A stretch of DNA of 46,425 nt from Pseudomonadota bacterium (GTDB lineage: Bacteria > Pseudomonadota > Alphaproteobacteria > Rhodospirillales > Magnetospirillaceae). The stretch lies in contig JAJZUL010000026.1 of NCBI GenBank assembly GCA_021848545.1, positions 1 through 46,425 on the forward strand. The letters run 5' to 3'. Of the stretch, positions 27,606-39,356 are shown in pieces. Position 1 is the first letter of the stretch; the number at the start of each line of letters is the position of its first letter. Under the pieces are notes generated by a model, which was not told where the DNA came from, did not search any database, and worked only from the letters and a program-made list of their open reading frames with translations. Position numbers and translations under genes: made by a program.

Positions 27606-29597
27606 ATGTCCACATATTTGCGCAATGTTTCCATCCGACTTCGGATAACGCTGGTGGTTCTGCTGCCGCTGGTCCTGGCGGTGATCCTGATGACGGGGGC
27701 GGAGCTTCGGTCCCTGAACCGGGTCATGCGGCAATCCGAACGCCATGCGCTGAACAACGCCTTGGCGACGGTCCACGCCGAGTTGAAGGGATATGGCCGG
27801 GAACTGGCCGCCATATCGGCGACGGTCGCCGACATGCCGGCGGTGACATCGGCGTGGCAGGCCGGCGACCGCGCCGCCACCGAGACGCAATTGCGGCCGG
27901 TCCTGGCGCAACTGAAGCGTCAATACCATGTCGGCCAGATGGTGCTGCACAACCCGCAGGCCATCACCTTCCTGCGGGTCCAGTTGCCCAAGGTCTTCGG
28001 CGACAATCTCACCAAGGTCCGGCCCGACGTGGTGGCGGTGCTCCATGACGGCAAGACGCGGTCGGGACTGTCCTACGGCGCCAAGGTGGGACTGGGCATA
28101 CGCGGTCTGGAACCGGTCATGGCCGGCGGTAACGTCGCGGGCGTGGTCGATACCGGCATCGCGTTCGACCAGAAATCGGGGCGCGCTTTCGTCGAGCGCA
28201 TCAAGCGCGAACTGGGAATCGAGGTCGCCCTGTACGGATCGCGCCACGGCAGGACGGTGACCCTGGCCTCCAGCCTGCCCGTCGATCTGCTGGCGCACGG
28301 CCAATTCGGCCAACTCATCAAGGGCGGCGTGCTGCGCCGCACCGGCGAGTTCGGCGGCCAGCCCCTGGAAATCCGCGCCGCCGCCCTGAAGAACATCATG
28401 GGCAAGCCGGTCGTGGTTCTCGCCATCGGCATCAACCGCACCCCCTATCTGGCGGCGCGGCGGGCGGCGATGATCAATGTGCTGGCGCTGGCGGTTCTGT
28501 GTCTGGCGATCGGCGCGGTGGCGGCCTGGGCGGCGGCCCGCAGCCTGACCCGGCCGCTGGAGCGCCTGCGCACGGCCACCCTGGCCCTGGCGGGCGGCGA
28601 TCATGACGTCTCGGTCTCGGCCGCCGACGTCAAGCGCGGCGACGAGGTCGGCGATCTCGCCCGGGCGCTCAATGTCTTCAAGACTTCGATGCGCGATGCC
28701 GCCGACCTGTCCGATGAACGCGACAAGGCGGCGCAGATCGCCGCCGAGCGCGCCAGCCGGGTCGAAGGCATGATGGCCGCGTTCAAGACCACCATGGGCG
28801 GCGCCGCCGCCAACCTGTCCTCGTCGGCCAACGACATCCTGGCTGCCGCCAACTCCCTGAGCGGCGGTGCCACCGAGACCAGCGGCAAGAGCGCCGCGGT
28901 GGCCTCCCTGGCGGAAAACGCCACCACCAACGCCCAATCGGTATCGGCCGCCGCCGAGAACCTGTCGGATTCGATTTCCGAAATCGCCCGTCAGGTCGAC
29001 AAATCCACCGCCATTTCGTCGCGCGCCGTCGATGGCGTCACCCATGCCAGCGACGTGGTGTCCGGGCTTGCCGACACCGCGGCCCGCATCGGCGAGGTGG
29101 TCAATCTCATCAACGACATCGCCAACCAGACCAATCTGCTGGCGCTGAACGCCACCATCGAGGCGGCGCGGGCCGGCGAAGCCGGCAAGGGCTTCGCCGT
29201 GGTGGCGGCCGAGGTCAAGAATCTGGCCAATCAGACGGCGCGGGCCACCGACGAGATCACCGGCCAGATCGGCGCCATCCAGGGATCAAGCCGGGAGGCG
29301 GTGAGCGCGATCCGTGAGGTCAGCGGGATCATCGCCGAAATCAGCGAGATTTCCACGGCCATCGCCTCGGCCATCGTCGAGCAGAACAGCGCCACCCAGG
29401 CGATCTCGCAAAACGCCCAGGGCGCGACCGCCGCGACCCAGCAGGTCAGCGCCGAGATCGTCGACGTCAACCACAAGACCGCCGATGTCGGGGCGGCGGC
29501 GGAACAGGTTCACAGCGTCGCCCGCAACCTGCTGGTGCGGTCGGACGAAATCATGAACACCGTCCACACCTTCCTGTCGGAGGTCGAAGCGGCGTAA
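27606..29597 (+). CDS. Methyl-accepting chemotaxis protein
   Basis: Transmembrane chemoreceptor of 663 aa. TM1 spans about residues 13-34 and a periplasmic sensor about 35-285; its [14 protein letters not shown] and [10 protein letters not shown] wording recalls a double-Cache type. TM2 is about 288-311, HAMP about 312-365, and the cytoplasmic helical hairpin has the conserved tip [20 protein letters not shown] (about residues 500-520). There is no CheR-binding pentapeptide at the C-terminus. The ATG at 27606 has better spacing to AAAGGTG than the GTG one codon before. The ligand is unknown. No kinase gene is nearby, so it must use CheA from elsewhere. Confidence 0.95.
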   Translation: MSTYLRNVSIRLRITLVVLLPLVLAVILMTGAELRSLNRVMRQSERHALNNALATVHAELKGYGRELAAISATVADMPAVTSAWQAGDRAATETQLRPVLAQLKRQYHVGQMVLHNPQAITFLRVQLPKVFGDNLTKVRPDVVAVLHDGKTRSGLSYGAKVGLGIRGLEPVMAGGNVAGVVDTGIAFDQKSGRAFVERIKRELGIEVALYGSRHGRTVTLASSLPVDLLAHGQFGQLIKGGVLRRTGEFGGQPLEIRAAALKNIMGKPVVVLAIGINRTPYLAARRAAMINVLALAVLCLAIGAVAAWAAARSLTRPLERLRTATLALAGGDHDVSVSAADVKRGDEVGDLARALNVFKTSMRDAADLSDERDKAAQIAAERASRVEGMMAAFKTTMGGAAANLSSSANDILAAANSLSGGATETSGKSAAVASLAENATTNAQSVSAAAENLSDSISEIARQVDKSTAISSRAVDGVTHASDVVSGLADTAARIGEVVNLINDIANQTNLLALNATIEAARAGEAGKGFAVVAAEVKNLANQTARATDEITGQIGAIQGSSREAVSAIREVSGIIAEISEISTAIASAIVEQNSATQAISQNAQGATAATQQVSAEIVDVNHKTADVGAAAEQVHSVARNLLVRSDEIMNTVHTFLSEVEAA

Positions 29598-29618
29598 CGG
29601 CGTAACGGCGTAACGGCG
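29591..29618 (+). repeat. 8-bp tandem repeat spanning the chemoreceptor stop codon
   Basis: Three copies of GGCGTAAC plus GGCG. The first TAA is the stop codon; because the unit is 8 bp, the next two TAA triplets fall in the other two frames, so all three frames are closed within 20 bp. Confidence 0.9.
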
Positions 29619-29622
29619 ACCG

Positions 29623-29644
29623 GCCGGGGGCGAAACGCCCCCGG

Positions 29645-29645
<1 letters not shown>
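29623..29645. terminator. Bidirectional terminator between the chemoreceptor gene and thiC
   Basis: Perfect 10-bp GC stem GCCGGGGGCG / CGCCCCCGGC with an AAA loop between convergent genes; its last base is the first base of the thiC stop codon. No long T-run on either side. Confidence 0.65.
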
Positions 29646-31525
<1,880 letters not shown>

Positions 31526-31552
31526 TCATGTCCGGTGAGCGGAGAGCGGTCC

Positions 31553-31642
31553 GATCCCTTCGCCGGCATGACCCGGAGCAGGTGCAAAGGGTCGCCGGCC
31601 CGACAGCCAGCCTCTCAGCCCCGTCTCACGGGACTCCCCTTC
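31553..31642 (-). ncRNA. TPP riboswitch (THI element) of thiC
   Basis: The conserved blocks occur in order on the minus strand: GGGGAGTCCCG, CTGAGAGG, ACCCTTTGCACCTG and GGGTCATGCCGGCGAAGGGA. They form the pyrimidine- and pyrophosphate-sensing arms. About 60 nt separate it from the thiC start, where the ribosome site AAAGGCG is a likely target of ligand-dependent masking. Confidence 0.93.
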
Positions 31643-31709
31643 GGTGATATCGCTAAGAGAGTGGGCGTGACGACGCGGCGGAGTCAAGGCCGCCGCATCG
31701 AAAACGTCC

Positions 31710-32129
31710 TTATTCCTCGCCTTCGGCTTGCGCCTCGGCGGTGGGACCGGAATCGGTGCCCTTGGCTTCCGGATCGCGATCGATCAGCTCGATCACCGCC
31801 ATCGGGGCGGCGTCGCCGTAGCGGAAACCGGCCTTGAGCACGCGGGTATAGCCGCCCGAACGGGTGCGATAGCGTTCGGCCAGAGAGGAAAACAGCTTGG
31901 CCACCACCTTGTCGTCGCGCAGATAAGCGTGAACCAGACGGCGATCATGCAGGGTGCCGTTCTTGGCCCGGGTGATCAGCTTTTCGGCGATCGGACGCAG
32001 ATCCTTGGCCTTGGGCAGGGTGGTCTTGATCTGCTCGTGCTTCAACAAAGCGATCGCCAGATTGGCGAACAGCGCCTTGCGGTGCGCCTTGCTGCGGTTC
32101 AGTTTGCGGCCACTCATGCCGTGACGCAT
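31710..32129 (-). CDS. rplQ: 50S ribosomal protein L17
   Basis: Large-subunit protein near the exit tunnel. The N-terminus [25 protein letters not shown] is typical; the acidic C-terminal tail (about residues 120-139) is an extension common in alphaproteobacteria. A GAGGAGGCGAAT ribosome site precedes the ATG. Last gene of the ribosomal superoperon, 131 bp after rpoA; a weak hairpin (31675-31696) follows the stop. Confidence 0.97.
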   Translation of the reverse strand: MRHGMSGRKLNRSKAHRKALFANLAIALLKHEQIKTTLPKAKDLRPIAEKLITRAKNGTLHDRRLVHAYLRDDKVVAKLFSSLAERYRTRSGGYTRVLKAGFRYGDAAPMAVIELIDRDPEAKGTDSGPTAEAQAEGEE

Positions 32130-32240
32130 ATTCGCCTCCTCTTTCCCTTGGCCTCGTCAGGCGAGGACCGATCGCACATCCGCGCCGCCCGGTTCCGGTA
32201 CGACGCGGTGGGGCCGGAATGGCCCCGACAACAACACCCG

Positions 32241-32264
32241 CTGAAAACCGTTTCCGGTTCTCAG
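32241..32264 (-). terminator. Hairpin at the rpoA stop
   Basis: CTGAAAACCG / CGGTTCTCAG arms with one mismatch, overlapping the rpoA stop codon in the rpoA-rplQ gap. A second small hairpin (GGGGCC-N5-GGCCCC) is at 32210-32226. They may lower read-through into rplQ or protect the rpoA message. Confidence 0.35.
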
Positions 32265-33277
32265 TAGGGCTCTTCCAGCTTCTTGGCCAGTTCCTCGATG
32301 TTCTCGGGCGGCCAATTGGGGATGTCCATGCCCAGATGCAGACCCATCTGCGACAGAACTTCCTTGATCTCGTTCAGCGACTTGCGGCCGAAATTGGGCG
32401 TGCGCAGCATTTCCGCTTCGCTCTTCAGCACCAGGTCGCCGATATAGATGATATTGTCGTTCTTCAGGCAATTGGCGGACCGGACCGACAATTCCAGCTC
32501 GTCGACCTTGCGCAGCATGTTCTTGTTGAACGGCAGATCGTCCTTGCGCTCCTCCTCGACCACCTGGGTGGGCTCGTCGAAATTGATGAAGAGCTGCAAC
32601 TGGTCCTGAAGAATGCGGGCGGCCAGGGCCACCGCGTCGTCGGGATTCACCGCGCCGTTGGTTTCGACCACCATCGACAGCTTGTCATAATCGGTGACCT
32701 GCCCGACGCGGGTATTCTCGACCTTGTAGGCGACCTTCTTGACCGGCGAGAAGATGGCGTCGATGGGGATCAGGCCGATCGGCGAATCTTCCGGCCGGTT
32801 CTGCGACGACGGCACGTAGCCCTTGCCGGTCTCGACGGTGAATTCGATCATCAGCGTGGCGCCCTGATCCAGGGTGCACAGCACCAGATCGGGGTCCATG
32901 ATATCGATGTCGTGGCCGGCTTCGATCATGCCCGCGCGCACCTCGCCCGGGCCGGTGGCCTTGAGATGCATCCGCTTCGGCCCCTCGCCATGCATGCGCA
33001 GGCCCAGGGTCTTGATGTTGAGGATCAGGTCGGTAACGTCCTCGCGCACCCCCGGGATCGACGAGAATTCATGCAGAACGCCCTCGATCTGGATGGCGGT
33101 GACCGCCGCCCCCTGCAGGGACGACAGCAGAATCCGCCGCAGGGAATTGCCGAGCGTCATGCCGAAGCCGCGCTCCAGTGGCTCCGCGACCACCGTGGCG
33201 ACGCGTTGGGGATCATGGCCGGCCTCGACGTGAAGCTTGCTCGGCTTGATGAGTTCCTGCCAATTTTTCTGAATCAC
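32261..33277 (-). CDS. rpoA: RNA polymerase subunit alpha
   Basis: Alpha subunit, 338 aa. The N-terminal dimer domain shows [25 protein letters not shown], and the C-terminal domain that contacts UP elements and activators ends with [15 protein letters not shown] and LNEIKEVL. The start is a GTG at 33277 ([11 protein letters not shown] follows); the frame is open 20 codons further but that part is not conserved. It lies between rpsK and rplQ as in most proteobacteria, although the 140-bp rpsK gap is wide. Confidence 0.97.
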   Translation of the reverse strand: MIQKNWQELIKPSKLHVEAGHDPQRVATVVAEPLERGFGMTLGNSLRRILLSSLQGAAVTAIQIEGVLHEFSSIPGVREDVTDLILNIKTLGLRMHGEGPKRMHLKATGPGEVRAGMIEAGHDIDIMDPDLVLCTLDQGATLMIEFTVETGKGYVPSSQNRPEDSPIGLIPIDAIFSPVKKVAYKVENTRVGQVTDYDKLSMVVETNGAVNPDDAVALAARILQDQLQLFINFDEPTQVVEEERKDDLPFNKNMLRKVDELELSVRSANCLKNDNIIYIGDLVLKSEAEMLRTPNFGRKSLNEIKEVLSQMGLHLGMDIPNWPPENIEELAKKLEEPY

Positions 33278-33417
33278 GAGCGTGACCTCAATGCTAGGAA
33301 CGAAATTCTGCAACCAACCGGACGGCCGCGACCGCACCGGTCGCCAGTCCCCCGCCCGACACCGACGAAAATCGTGTCAAGGCCGGAACCGGCACCGGCG
33401 CGCGGCCGAAAGCCCGG

Positions 33418-33810
33418 TCAGACGCGGCGACGCTTGCGCGGACGGCAACCGTTATGGGGAATGGCGGTAACGTCGCGGATCGAAGTGATGGCGAAGCCCG
33501 CCGTCTGAAGGGCGCGCAACGCCGATTCGCGGCCGGCGCCGGGGCCCCGCACCTCGACTTCGAGGGTCCGCATGCCATGCTCCATCGCCTTCCGGCCGGC
33601 ATCCTCGGCGGCGACCTGCGCCGCGTACGGGGTGGATTTGCGCGACCCCTTGAAGCCCTGCATGCCCGACGAGGACCAGGAAATGGTGTTACCCTGGGCG
33701 TCGGTGATGGTGATCATGGTGTTGTTGAACGTCGAGTTCACATGCGCCACACCGGAAGTGATGTTCTTGCGCTCGCGGCGCCGCGGACGCGCGGCAGCTG
33801 GCTTTGCCAT
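33418..33810 (-). CDS. rpsK: 30S ribosomal protein S11
   Basis: Platform protein of the small subunit, 130 aa. [19 protein letters not shown] and the basic C-terminal [13 protein letters not shown] are diagnostic. The ribosome site AAGGAAATCTCCCG precedes the ATG. It lies 31 bp after rpsM. Confidence 0.98.
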   Translation of the reverse strand: MAKPAAARPRRRERKNITSGVAHVNSTFNNTMITITDAQGNTISWSSSGMQGFKGSRKSTPYAAQVAAEDAGRKAMEHGMRTLEVEVRGPGAGRESALRALQTAGFAITSIRDVTAIPHNGCRPRKRRRV

Positions 33811-33841
33811 CGGGAGATTTCCTTACTTCGTCGCTTTTTTC

Positions 33842-34219
33842 TTACCGGGTCGCTTTCTTCTTGCCGGCGATCGGCTTGGCCGGCCCCTTGCGCGTACGCG
33901 CATTGGTGTGGGTCCGTTGGCCACGCACCGGCAGGCCGCGACGATGACGCAGACCGCGATAGCAGCCCAGATCCATCAGACGCTTGATGTTCATCGCCAC
34001 CGTGCGGCGGAGATCGCCTTCCACATGATAATCGTGGTCGATGATCTCGCGAATGCGCAGAACCTCGTCGTCGGTCAGCTGGTTGACCCGCCGCTCGTCG
34101 GGAATCCCGAGCTTGCCGCAAATCTCGGCGGCCTTGGAGCGGCCGATGCCGTGAATATAGGTCAGCGCGATGCAAACGCGCTTGTTGGTCGGTATGTTGA
34201 CGCCGGCGATACGGGCCAA
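33842..34219 (-). CDS. rpsM: 30S ribosomal protein S13, TTG start
   Basis: Head protein of the small subunit contacting the P-site tRNA, 125 aa. The conserved N-terminus [14 protein letters not shown] begins directly after a TTG codon at 34219, preceded by AAGGGAG; the nearest in-frame ATG upstream adds residues with no match to S13. The C-terminal basic tail GKKKATR is normal. It follows adk after a 244-bp gap and heads the alpha part of the cluster. Confidence 0.96.
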   Translation of the reverse strand: MARIAGVNIPTNKRVCIALTYIHGIGRSKAAEICGKLGIPDERRVNQLTDDEVLRIREIIDHDYHVEGDLRRTVAMNIKRLMDLGCYRGLRHRRGLPVRGQRTHTNARTRKGPAKPIAGKKKATR

Positions 34220-34403
34220 GGCTGCGTACTCCCTTGAACAAGACAATCGCCGGGCGGTCAATACCCGGCTTGGCCGGTCACCAGAGGCAACCGACCTTAA
34301 ACGAACGATTATGCCAACCCCCGAAGCGGCCGGCCCGAAACAAACAGCCATGCCGGGCCTCGCCCAGCATGGGGGAAACCGAAGGTGCGGGATTATAGGG
34401 CGA

Positions 34404-34445
34404 TTCGCCGGAGAGTCAACCGATTCCGGCCAGCTCTCCGGCGAA
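34404..34445 (-). terminator. Large hairpin between adk and rpsM
   Basis: Perfect 12-bp arms TTCGCCGGAGAG / CTCTCCGGCGAA with an 18-nt loop, starting 18 bp after the adk stop. No T-run follows. It may be a terminator or processing site separating the spc-like and alpha-like parts. Confidence 0.55.
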
Positions 34446-34463
34446 AACGCGAACCGCTCCGCC

Positions 34464-35108
34464 TCAGCCGAGGATCGCCGCCAGGTCGGCGGTGACCTTG
34501 CCGATATCCTGGGTCCCGTCCACCACCTTGAGAATGCCCTGCTTCTCGTAATAGGGCAGCAGCGGGGCGGTCTGGGCGTGGTAAGCGTCGAGGCGCTTCT
34601 TCACCGTCTCGGCATTGTCATCGGCCCGGCGGGTGAATTCGGTGCCGCCGCAGCTGTCGCAGACCCCGTCCTTCTTGGGCTTCTGATACTTGTCGTGATA
34701 GCCGGCGCCGCACTTGGCGCAGGTGAAGCGCCCGGTGATGCGCTCGATCAGAAATTCGTCGGGAACGCGGATTTCGATGGCATGACCCATGGTCAGATTC
34801 ATGCTCTTCAGCATCGCGTCCAGGGCTTCGGCCTGGGCCACGGTCCGGGGGAAGCCGTCGAAAATCACGCCGCTCTTGGTGTCGGGCTGCTTGAGGCGGT
34901 CCTGGATGATACCGATGACGATATCGTCGGTCACCAGCTGGCCGGCATCCATCACCGCCTTGGCCTTCTTGCCGACTTCCGAACCGGACGCCACGGCGGC
35001 GCGCAGCATGTCACCGGTGGACAATTGCACCAGACCGTACTTGTCCATCAGCCGCTTGGCCTGGGTCCCCTTGCCGCCGCCGGGCGGCCCCAACAGAACG
35101 AGATTCAT
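34464..35108 (-). CDS. adk: Adenylate kinase, long zinc-type
   Basis: Balances ATP, ADP and AMP. P-loop [10 protein letters not shown] is at residues 7-16. The LID domain has the Cys4 set CAKCGAGY and VCDSCGG, so it should bind structural zinc, unlike the E. coli enzyme. Length 214 aa is standard. A GGGGAGGATA ribosome site precedes the ATG. Its place between secY and rpsM is a usual alphaproteobacterial arrangement. Confidence 0.97.
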   Translation of the reverse strand: MNLVLLGPPGGGKGTQAKRLMDKYGLVQLSTGDMLRAAVASGSEVGKKAKAVMDAGQLVTDDIVIGIIQDRLKQPDTKSGVIFDGFPRTVAQAEALDAMLKSMNLTMGHAIEIRVPDEFLIERITGRFTCAKCGAGYHDKYQKPKKDGVCDSCGGTEFTRRADDNAETVKKRLDAYHAQTAPLLPYYEKQGILKVVDGTQDIGKVTADLAAILG

Positions 35109-35189
35109 TATCCTCCCCTTTCGGGCTGTGTGTGTTGTTCATGGTGCCGCGCGGGAAACGAAAACGTCCCCGGTGCCGCGGCCACAGGC

Positions 35190-36536
35190 CTAACCGCGCC
35201 GTCCCCGCAACCGGGACTTCTTGATCAGACCTTCATATTGGTGTGCCAGCAGGTGAGACTGGATCTGCGAGACCGTGTCCATGGTCACCGTCACCACGAT
35301 CAGCAGGCTGGTGCCGCTAAAGTAGAAGGGCAGCGACCACTTGGCAATGGCGAACTGCGGCACAACGCAAAGCACCGTCAGATAGATGGCGCCCACCGCG
35401 GTCAGACGGGTCAGCACGAAATCCAGATAGTCGGAGGTATTCTTGCCGGGCCGGATGCCGGGGATGAACCCGCCGTATTTCTTGAGATTGTCGGCAGTCT
35501 CGGTCGGGTTGAACACCACCGCCGTATAGAAAAACGAGAAGAAGACGATCAGCCCGCCATAGATCGACAGGTACAGCGGGCTGCCCTGGCCCAGATAGGC
35601 GGTGAGGGTGCTCAGCCATTCCGGCCCGCCGTTGGCCGCGAACTGCGCCACGGTCATGGGCATCAACAGGATCGAGCTGGCGAAGATCGGCGGAATGACG
35701 CCCGAGGTGTTCAGCTTCAAGGGCAGATGCGAGGATTCCCCGCCGAACATCTTGTTGCCCTGCTGCCGCTTGGGATATTGGACGATCACCTTGCGCATGG
35801 CCCGCTCGACATAGACCATGATCGTGACCATCGCCACCACCCCGATGATCAGCCCGACGATCACCGTCGCCGGCAGGGCGCCGGTGCGTCCCAGTTCCAG
35901 GGTGGCGATCACCGCATGGGGCATCTGGGCGATGATGCCGGCCATGATGATCAGCGAGGTTCCCTGGCCGATGCCCCGCGCCGTGATCTGCTCGCCCAGC
36001 CACATCAGGAACATGGTGCCCCCCACCAGGGTCACCACCGTGGTGAAGCGGAACAGCCATTGATTCTGCATGATCACCGCCGGACCATGAACGCCGTTCA
36101 TGCCCAGAAGACCGGCGGCGATGCCGTAAGCCTGCAAGGCGGCGATCACCACCGTCAGATAGCGGGTCTGCTGGTTGATCTTCTTGCGGCCGGCCTCGCC
36201 TTCCTTCTTCAGCGCCTCCATGGACGGCAACACCGATTCCATGAGCTGCATGATGATGGAGGCCGAGATGTACGGCATGATGTTCAGCGCGAAGATGGTC
36301 ATGCGCTGGAGCGCGCCGCCGGACAGCATGTCGAACATGCCGAGGATGCCGCCGCCGTGTTGCCGGAACAGATCCGCCAGAACCTGGGGATTGACGCCGG
36401 GCATCGGAATCCAGGTTCCCAGCCGATAGACGATCAGAGCGCCCAGGGTGAACCAGATGCGTTTCTTGAGATCGGTCGCCTTGGCGAACGCGCCAAGATT
36501 CATGTTGGCGGCAAGCTTTTCGGCGGCGGAAGCCAT
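35190..36536 (-). CDS. secY: Protein translocase subunit SecY
   Basis: Central pore of the Sec translocon, ten membrane helices over 448 aa. Typical SecY wording includes RLGTWIPMPGVNP, YISASIIMQLM, FKLNTSGVIPPIFASSI-type helix 7 (here LPLKLNTSGVIPPIFASS) and the C-terminal loop GFIPGIRPGKNT. A GGAGAATAGG site precedes the ATG. It is preceded by an unusually long 128-bp gap after rplO that contains hairpins. Confidence 0.97.
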   Translation of the reverse strand: MASAAEKLAANMNLGAFAKATDLKKRIWFTLGALIVYRLGTWIPMPGVNPQVLADLFRQHGGGILGMFDMLSGGALQRMTIFALNIMPYISASIIMQLMESVLPSMEALKKEGEAGRKKINQQTRYLTVVIAALQAYGIAAGLLGMNGVHGPAVIMQNQWLFRFTTVVTLVGGTMFLMWLGEQITARGIGQGTSLIIMAGIIAQMPHAVIATLELGRTGALPATVIVGLIIGVVAMVTIMVYVERAMRKVIVQYPKRQQGNKMFGGESSHLPLKLNTSGVIPPIFASSILLMPMTVAQFAANGGPEWLSTLTAYLGQGSPLYLSIYGGLIVFFSFFYTAVVFNPTETADNLKKYGGFIPGIRPGKNTSDYLDFVLTRLTAVGAIYLTVLCVVPQFAIAKWSLPFYFSGTSLLIVVTVTMDTVSQIQSHLLAHQYEGLIKKSRLRGRRG

Positions 36537-36600
36537 CCTATTCTCCGGCTTAGATCAGACGGTCCCAAAGGCGCTCGACGGCGAGCGCAGGCGCACGGAC

Positions 36601-36657
36601 GCCGCCCCACGATACCGGGGGCGGCCATCCATGCGCGGTACATAACCCGAGGATGGC
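36601..36657 (-). promoter_or_regulatory. Alternative hairpins between rplO and secY
   Basis: Hairpin A pairs GCCGCCCC (36601-36608) with GGGGCGGC (36618-36625). Hairpin B pairs GCCATCC (36624-36630) with GGATGGC (36651-36657). The two share bases 36624-36625, so they would compete. The layout looks like an attenuator but may be chance in GC-rich DNA. Confidence 0.3.
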
Positions 36658-36664
36658 GGGCGGA

Positions 36665-37147
36665 TCAAGCCTCGCCCGCCGCCGCCGCGCCGGTAATCCT
36701 GACCGCGCCACCCAGCCCCTCGACGGCCTTCACCGCGGCAGCCGAAGCGCCGGCGACGACGATGGTCACCTTGCTCTTGATCTCACCGCGCGCCAGCAGG
36801 CGCACGCCGTCCTTGGACTTGCCCACCAGCCCGGCCTTCAGCAGGATTTCGCCGGTGATTTCAGCGCCCGCATCGACCTTGCCGGCCTCGATCGCCGCCT
36901 GCAGACGGCCGAGATTGACCTCGGCATAGTCCTTGGCGAACAGATTGTGGAATCCGCGCTTGGGCAGACGCCGGTAGATGGGCATCTGGCCGCCTTCGAA
37001 GCCGTTGAGCGCCACGCCGGTCCGCGAGGTCTGGCCCTTGACGCCCTTGCCGCTGGTCTTGCCCTTGCCGGAGCCGATACCGCGACCCAGCCGCTTGGAC
37101 TTATAGCGCGCGCCTTTGTTGTCGCTGAGCTCGTTGAGCTTGGTCAT
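36665..37147 (-). CDS. rplO: 50S ribosomal protein L15
   Basis: Late-assembling large-subunit protein, 160 aa. The glycine/lysine-rich N-terminal [19 protein letters not shown] and [18 protein letters not shown] are diagnostic. I chose the ATG at 37147 (MTKLNELSD) because AAAGGATG is well spaced to it; an ATG three codons upstream sits too close. It lies between rpmD and secY. Confidence 0.96.
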   Translation of the reverse strand: MTKLNELSDNKGARYKSKRLGRGIGSGKGKTSGKGVKGQTSRTGVALNGFEGGQMPIYRRLPKRGFHNLFAKDYAEVNLGRLQAAIEAGKVDAGAEITGEILLKAGLVGKSKDGVRLLARGEIKSKVTIVVAGASAAAVKAVEGLGGAVRITGAAAAGEA

Positions 37148-37167
37148 GCTGTTCATCCTTTAAGACC

Positions 37168-37356
37168 CTAATCCTCGACGCGGACCAGGTGCCTGACCTT
37201 GTTGATCATGCCGCGCACCGCCGGGGTGTCGGTCAATTCCGACGTGCGGTGCATCTTGTTCAGCCCCAACCCCACCAGGGTCGCCCGCTGATCGGCGGGC
37301 CGCCCGATCGGGCTGCCGACCTGGGTGACGCGGACGGTCTTTTCAGCCTTGGCCAT
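37168..37356 (-). CDS. rpmD: 50S ribosomal protein L30
   Basis: Short L30 of 62 aa; [26 protein letters not shown] is the family signature region. A GGGAGGGCTGTGGC ribosome site precedes the ATG. It lies between rpsE and rplO. Confidence 0.96.
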   Translation of the reverse strand: MAKAEKTVRVTQVGSPIGRPADQRATLVGLGLNKMHRTSELTDTPAVRGMINKVRHLVRVED

Positions 37357-37370
37357 GCCACAGCCCTCCC

Positions 37371-38012
37371 TTACGCCGCGCCGGCGGCGGCATTGGCGCC
37401 GTCGCGGCGACCGATGATGTCACCGACCTTCTTGCCGCGCTTGGCCGCGATGGACCGGGGCGAGGTCAGCCCCTCGAGGGCGGCGAACGTCGCCTTGACC
37501 ATATTGTGGGGGTTGGACGTCCCCAGGCACTTGGCCACCACGTCGGCCACGCCCATGGTCTCGAACACGGCGCGCATCGGACCGCCGGCGATGATGCCGG
37601 TACCCGCGGGAGCGGCCCGCAGAACCACGCGACCCGCCCCGAAATGGCCGAACGTGTCGTGGTGGAGCGTGCGGCCTTCGCGCAGCGGCACCTTGATCAT
37701 GTTGCGCTTGGCCTGATCGGTCGCCTTGCGGATGGCTTCCGGCACTTCACGCGCCTTGCCCGAACCGAAGCCGACCCGGCCCTTGGCGTCGCCGACCACC
37801 ACCAGAGCGGCAAAGGCGAAGCGCCGGCCGCCCTTGACCACCTTGGCCACGCGGTTGATGTGGACCAGCTTGTCGACGAATTCCGACTCTTCCCGCTCGG
37901 GCCGGCCGCCGTCGGGACCGCCGCGACCGCGGCCGCGTCCCTCGCCATCGCCGCCGCGACCGCGACGGCCGCGCTCGGGAGTGTCACTTCCGGAATTGGG
38001 TGTCCGTGCCAT
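37371..38012 (-). CDS. rpsE: 30S ribosomal protein S5
   Basis: Small-subunit protein involved in decoding accuracy, 213 aa. The conserved part begins near residue 43 ([22 protein letters not shown]) and includes [16 protein letters not shown] and ASPR-type C-terminal motifs. The first 42 residues are a low-complexity extension of Arg, Gly, Asp and Glu ([16 protein letters not shown]). The ribosome site GAGGAAGC precedes the ATG. Confidence 0.97.
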   Translation of the reverse strand: MARTPNSGSDTPERGRRGRGGDGEGRGRGRGGPDGGRPEREESEFVDKLVHINRVAKVVKGGRRFAFAALVVVGDAKGRVGFGSGKAREVPEAIRKATDQAKRNMIKVPLREGRTLHHDTFGHFGAGRVVLRAAPAGTGIIAGGPMRAVFETMGVADVVAKCLGTSNPHNMVKATFAALEGLTSPRSIAAKRGKKVGDIIGRRDGANAAAGAA

Positions 38013-38024
38013 CGTCTCGCTTCC

Positions 38025-38387
38025 TCAGAAAGACAGCCCGCCTTCGCGGGCCGCATCGGCCAGCGCCTTGACGCGGCCGTGATAGATGTAACCGCCGCGA
38101 TCGAACACCACCTCGGTGATGCCGGCCGCCTTGGCCCGCTCGGCGATCAGCTTGCCGACCGCCGCGGCGGCGGCCGTATCGGCGCCGGTCTTCAGACCGG
38201 CCCGAAGATCCTTGTCCATCGACGACGCGGCGGCCACGGTGCGGCCCTGCGAATCGTCGATGACCTGGGCATAGATGTGCTTGCTCGACCGGAACACCGA
38301 CAGCCGAACACGGCCGCCGGACTTCTTGGCGAGGAGGATACGGGAGCGCCGTTTGCGGCGCTCGAACAGAGTTTTCGGCGTCATCAT
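38025..38387 (-). CDS. rplR: 50S ribosomal protein L18
   Basis: Binds 5S rRNA; 120 aa. [25 protein letters not shown] and the ending [28 protein letters not shown] are diagnostic. I take the first of two adjacent ATG codons, after AGGGAACACCGTT. It lies 11 bp after rplF. Confidence 0.97.
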   Translation of the reverse strand: MMTPKTLFERRKRRSRILLAKKSGGRVRLSVFRSSKHIYAQVIDDSQGRTVAAASSMDKDLRAGLKTGADTAAAAAVGKLIAERAKAAGITEVVFDRGGYIYHGRVKALADAAREGGLSF

Positions 38388-38398
38388 AACGGTGTTCC

Positions 38399-38932
38399 CT
38401 ACTTCTTCTTGCCTTCCTTGCGGAGAATAGTCTCGGTCGCATACTTGATGCCCTTGCCCTTGTAGGGTTCGGGACCGCGCCAAGCCCGGATTTCCGCGGC
38501 GACCTGCCCGACCTGACGCTTGTCATGGCCGGAAATCGAAATCGCCGTCGGCTTTTCGCACTTGATGGTGATGCCGTCCGGGATCGGATAATCCACATCG
38601 TGGGAATAGCCGAGTTGGAGCTGCAGCGTCTTGCCGGCCACCGCCGCGCGGTAACCGACGCCGTTGATTTCCAGATCGACGGTGAAACCGGCCGACACGC
38701 CCGTGACCATGTTGTTGATCAGGGCGCGGGTGGTCCCCCACATCATGCGGGCGCGCTTGCTTTCGTTGCGGGGCTTCACCCACAACTCGGCGCCGTCGAG
38801 GGTGGCCTCGATATCATCGGACAACGGCATGCTGGACTCGCCCAGCTTGCCCTTCACCGTGATGGCGCCCGACGCGATCTGTACGTTGACCCCGGTCGGA
38901 ACCGCGACCGGATATTTGCCGACTCGCGACAT
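38399..38932 (-). CDS. rplF: 50S ribosomal protein L6
   Basis: Two-domain protein near the factor-binding site, 177 aa. It opens [16 protein letters not shown] and ends in the family signature [24 protein letters not shown] strong AAGGAGGTCCCGTC site precedes the ATG. Confidence 0.98.
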   Translation of the reverse strand: MSRVGKYPVAVPTGVNVQIASGAITVKGKLGESSMPLSDDIEATLDGAELWVKPRNESKRARMMWGTTRALINNMVTGVSAGFTVDLEINGVGYRAAVAGKTLQLQLGYSHDVDYPIPDGITIKCEKPTAISISGHDKRQVGQVAAEIRAWRGPEPYKGKGIKYATETILRKEGKKK

Positions 38933-38944
38933 GACGGGACCTCC

Positions 38945-39343
38945 TTAGAACACTTGGCAGAGGACTTCGCCGCCGACATGGGCGGTGCGAGCCTCCGTAT
39001 CCGACATCACGCCGCGCGGAGTCGACAGGATCGAGATACCAAGTCCGTTGGCGACCCGCGGCAGGTCGCCGATCTTGGAATAGACCCGCCGGCCCGGCGT
39101 GGATACGCGCCGGACCTGCGAAATCACCGGACGGCCGTCGTGATACTTCAGCTCGATGGTGAGTTCAGCCACGCCGGGGCGCAGTTCCTGGCTCGAATAG
39201 CCGCGGATATACCCTTCGCGCTTCAGCACTTCGAGCACGTTCGCACGCAGCTTCGAGGCCGGCGAGGTGACCGTGGACTTGTTGGCGCGCTGGCCGTTCT
39301 TGATGCGTGCCAGCATATCGCCGAGGGGATCGGTGAGCGACAT
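38945..39343 (-). CDS. rpsH: 30S ribosomal protein S8
   Basis: Binds the central domain of 16S rRNA; 132 aa. It begins MSLTDPLGDMLARIKNGQ and contains the signature STPRGVMSDTEAR. The ATG at 39343 follows GGGAAACTGGGAG. It is separated by 13 bp from rpsN. Confidence 0.97.
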   Translation of the reverse strand: MSLTDPLGDMLARIKNGQRANKSTVTSPASKLRANVLEVLKREGYIRGYSSQELRPGVAELTIELKYHDGRPVISQVRRVSTPGRRVYSKIGDLPRVANGLGISILSTPRGVMSDTEARTAHVGGEVLCQVF

Positions 39344-39356
39344 CTCCCAGTTTCCC

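Noticed and set aside
27346-27606. An 86-codon plus-strand frame leading into the chemoreceptor gene
   Set aside because: AT-rich composition and no family features; it more likely reflects the unusual leader.
33375-33380. A perfect TTGACA box (minus strand) between rpsK and rpoA
   Set aside because: No acceptable minus-10 box at 16-18 bp; a promoter for rpoA cannot be supported.
34170-36929. A 919-codon plus-strand open frame opposite rpsM, adk, secY and rplO
   Set aside because: Antisense to four certain core genes; translation has no recognisable domain.
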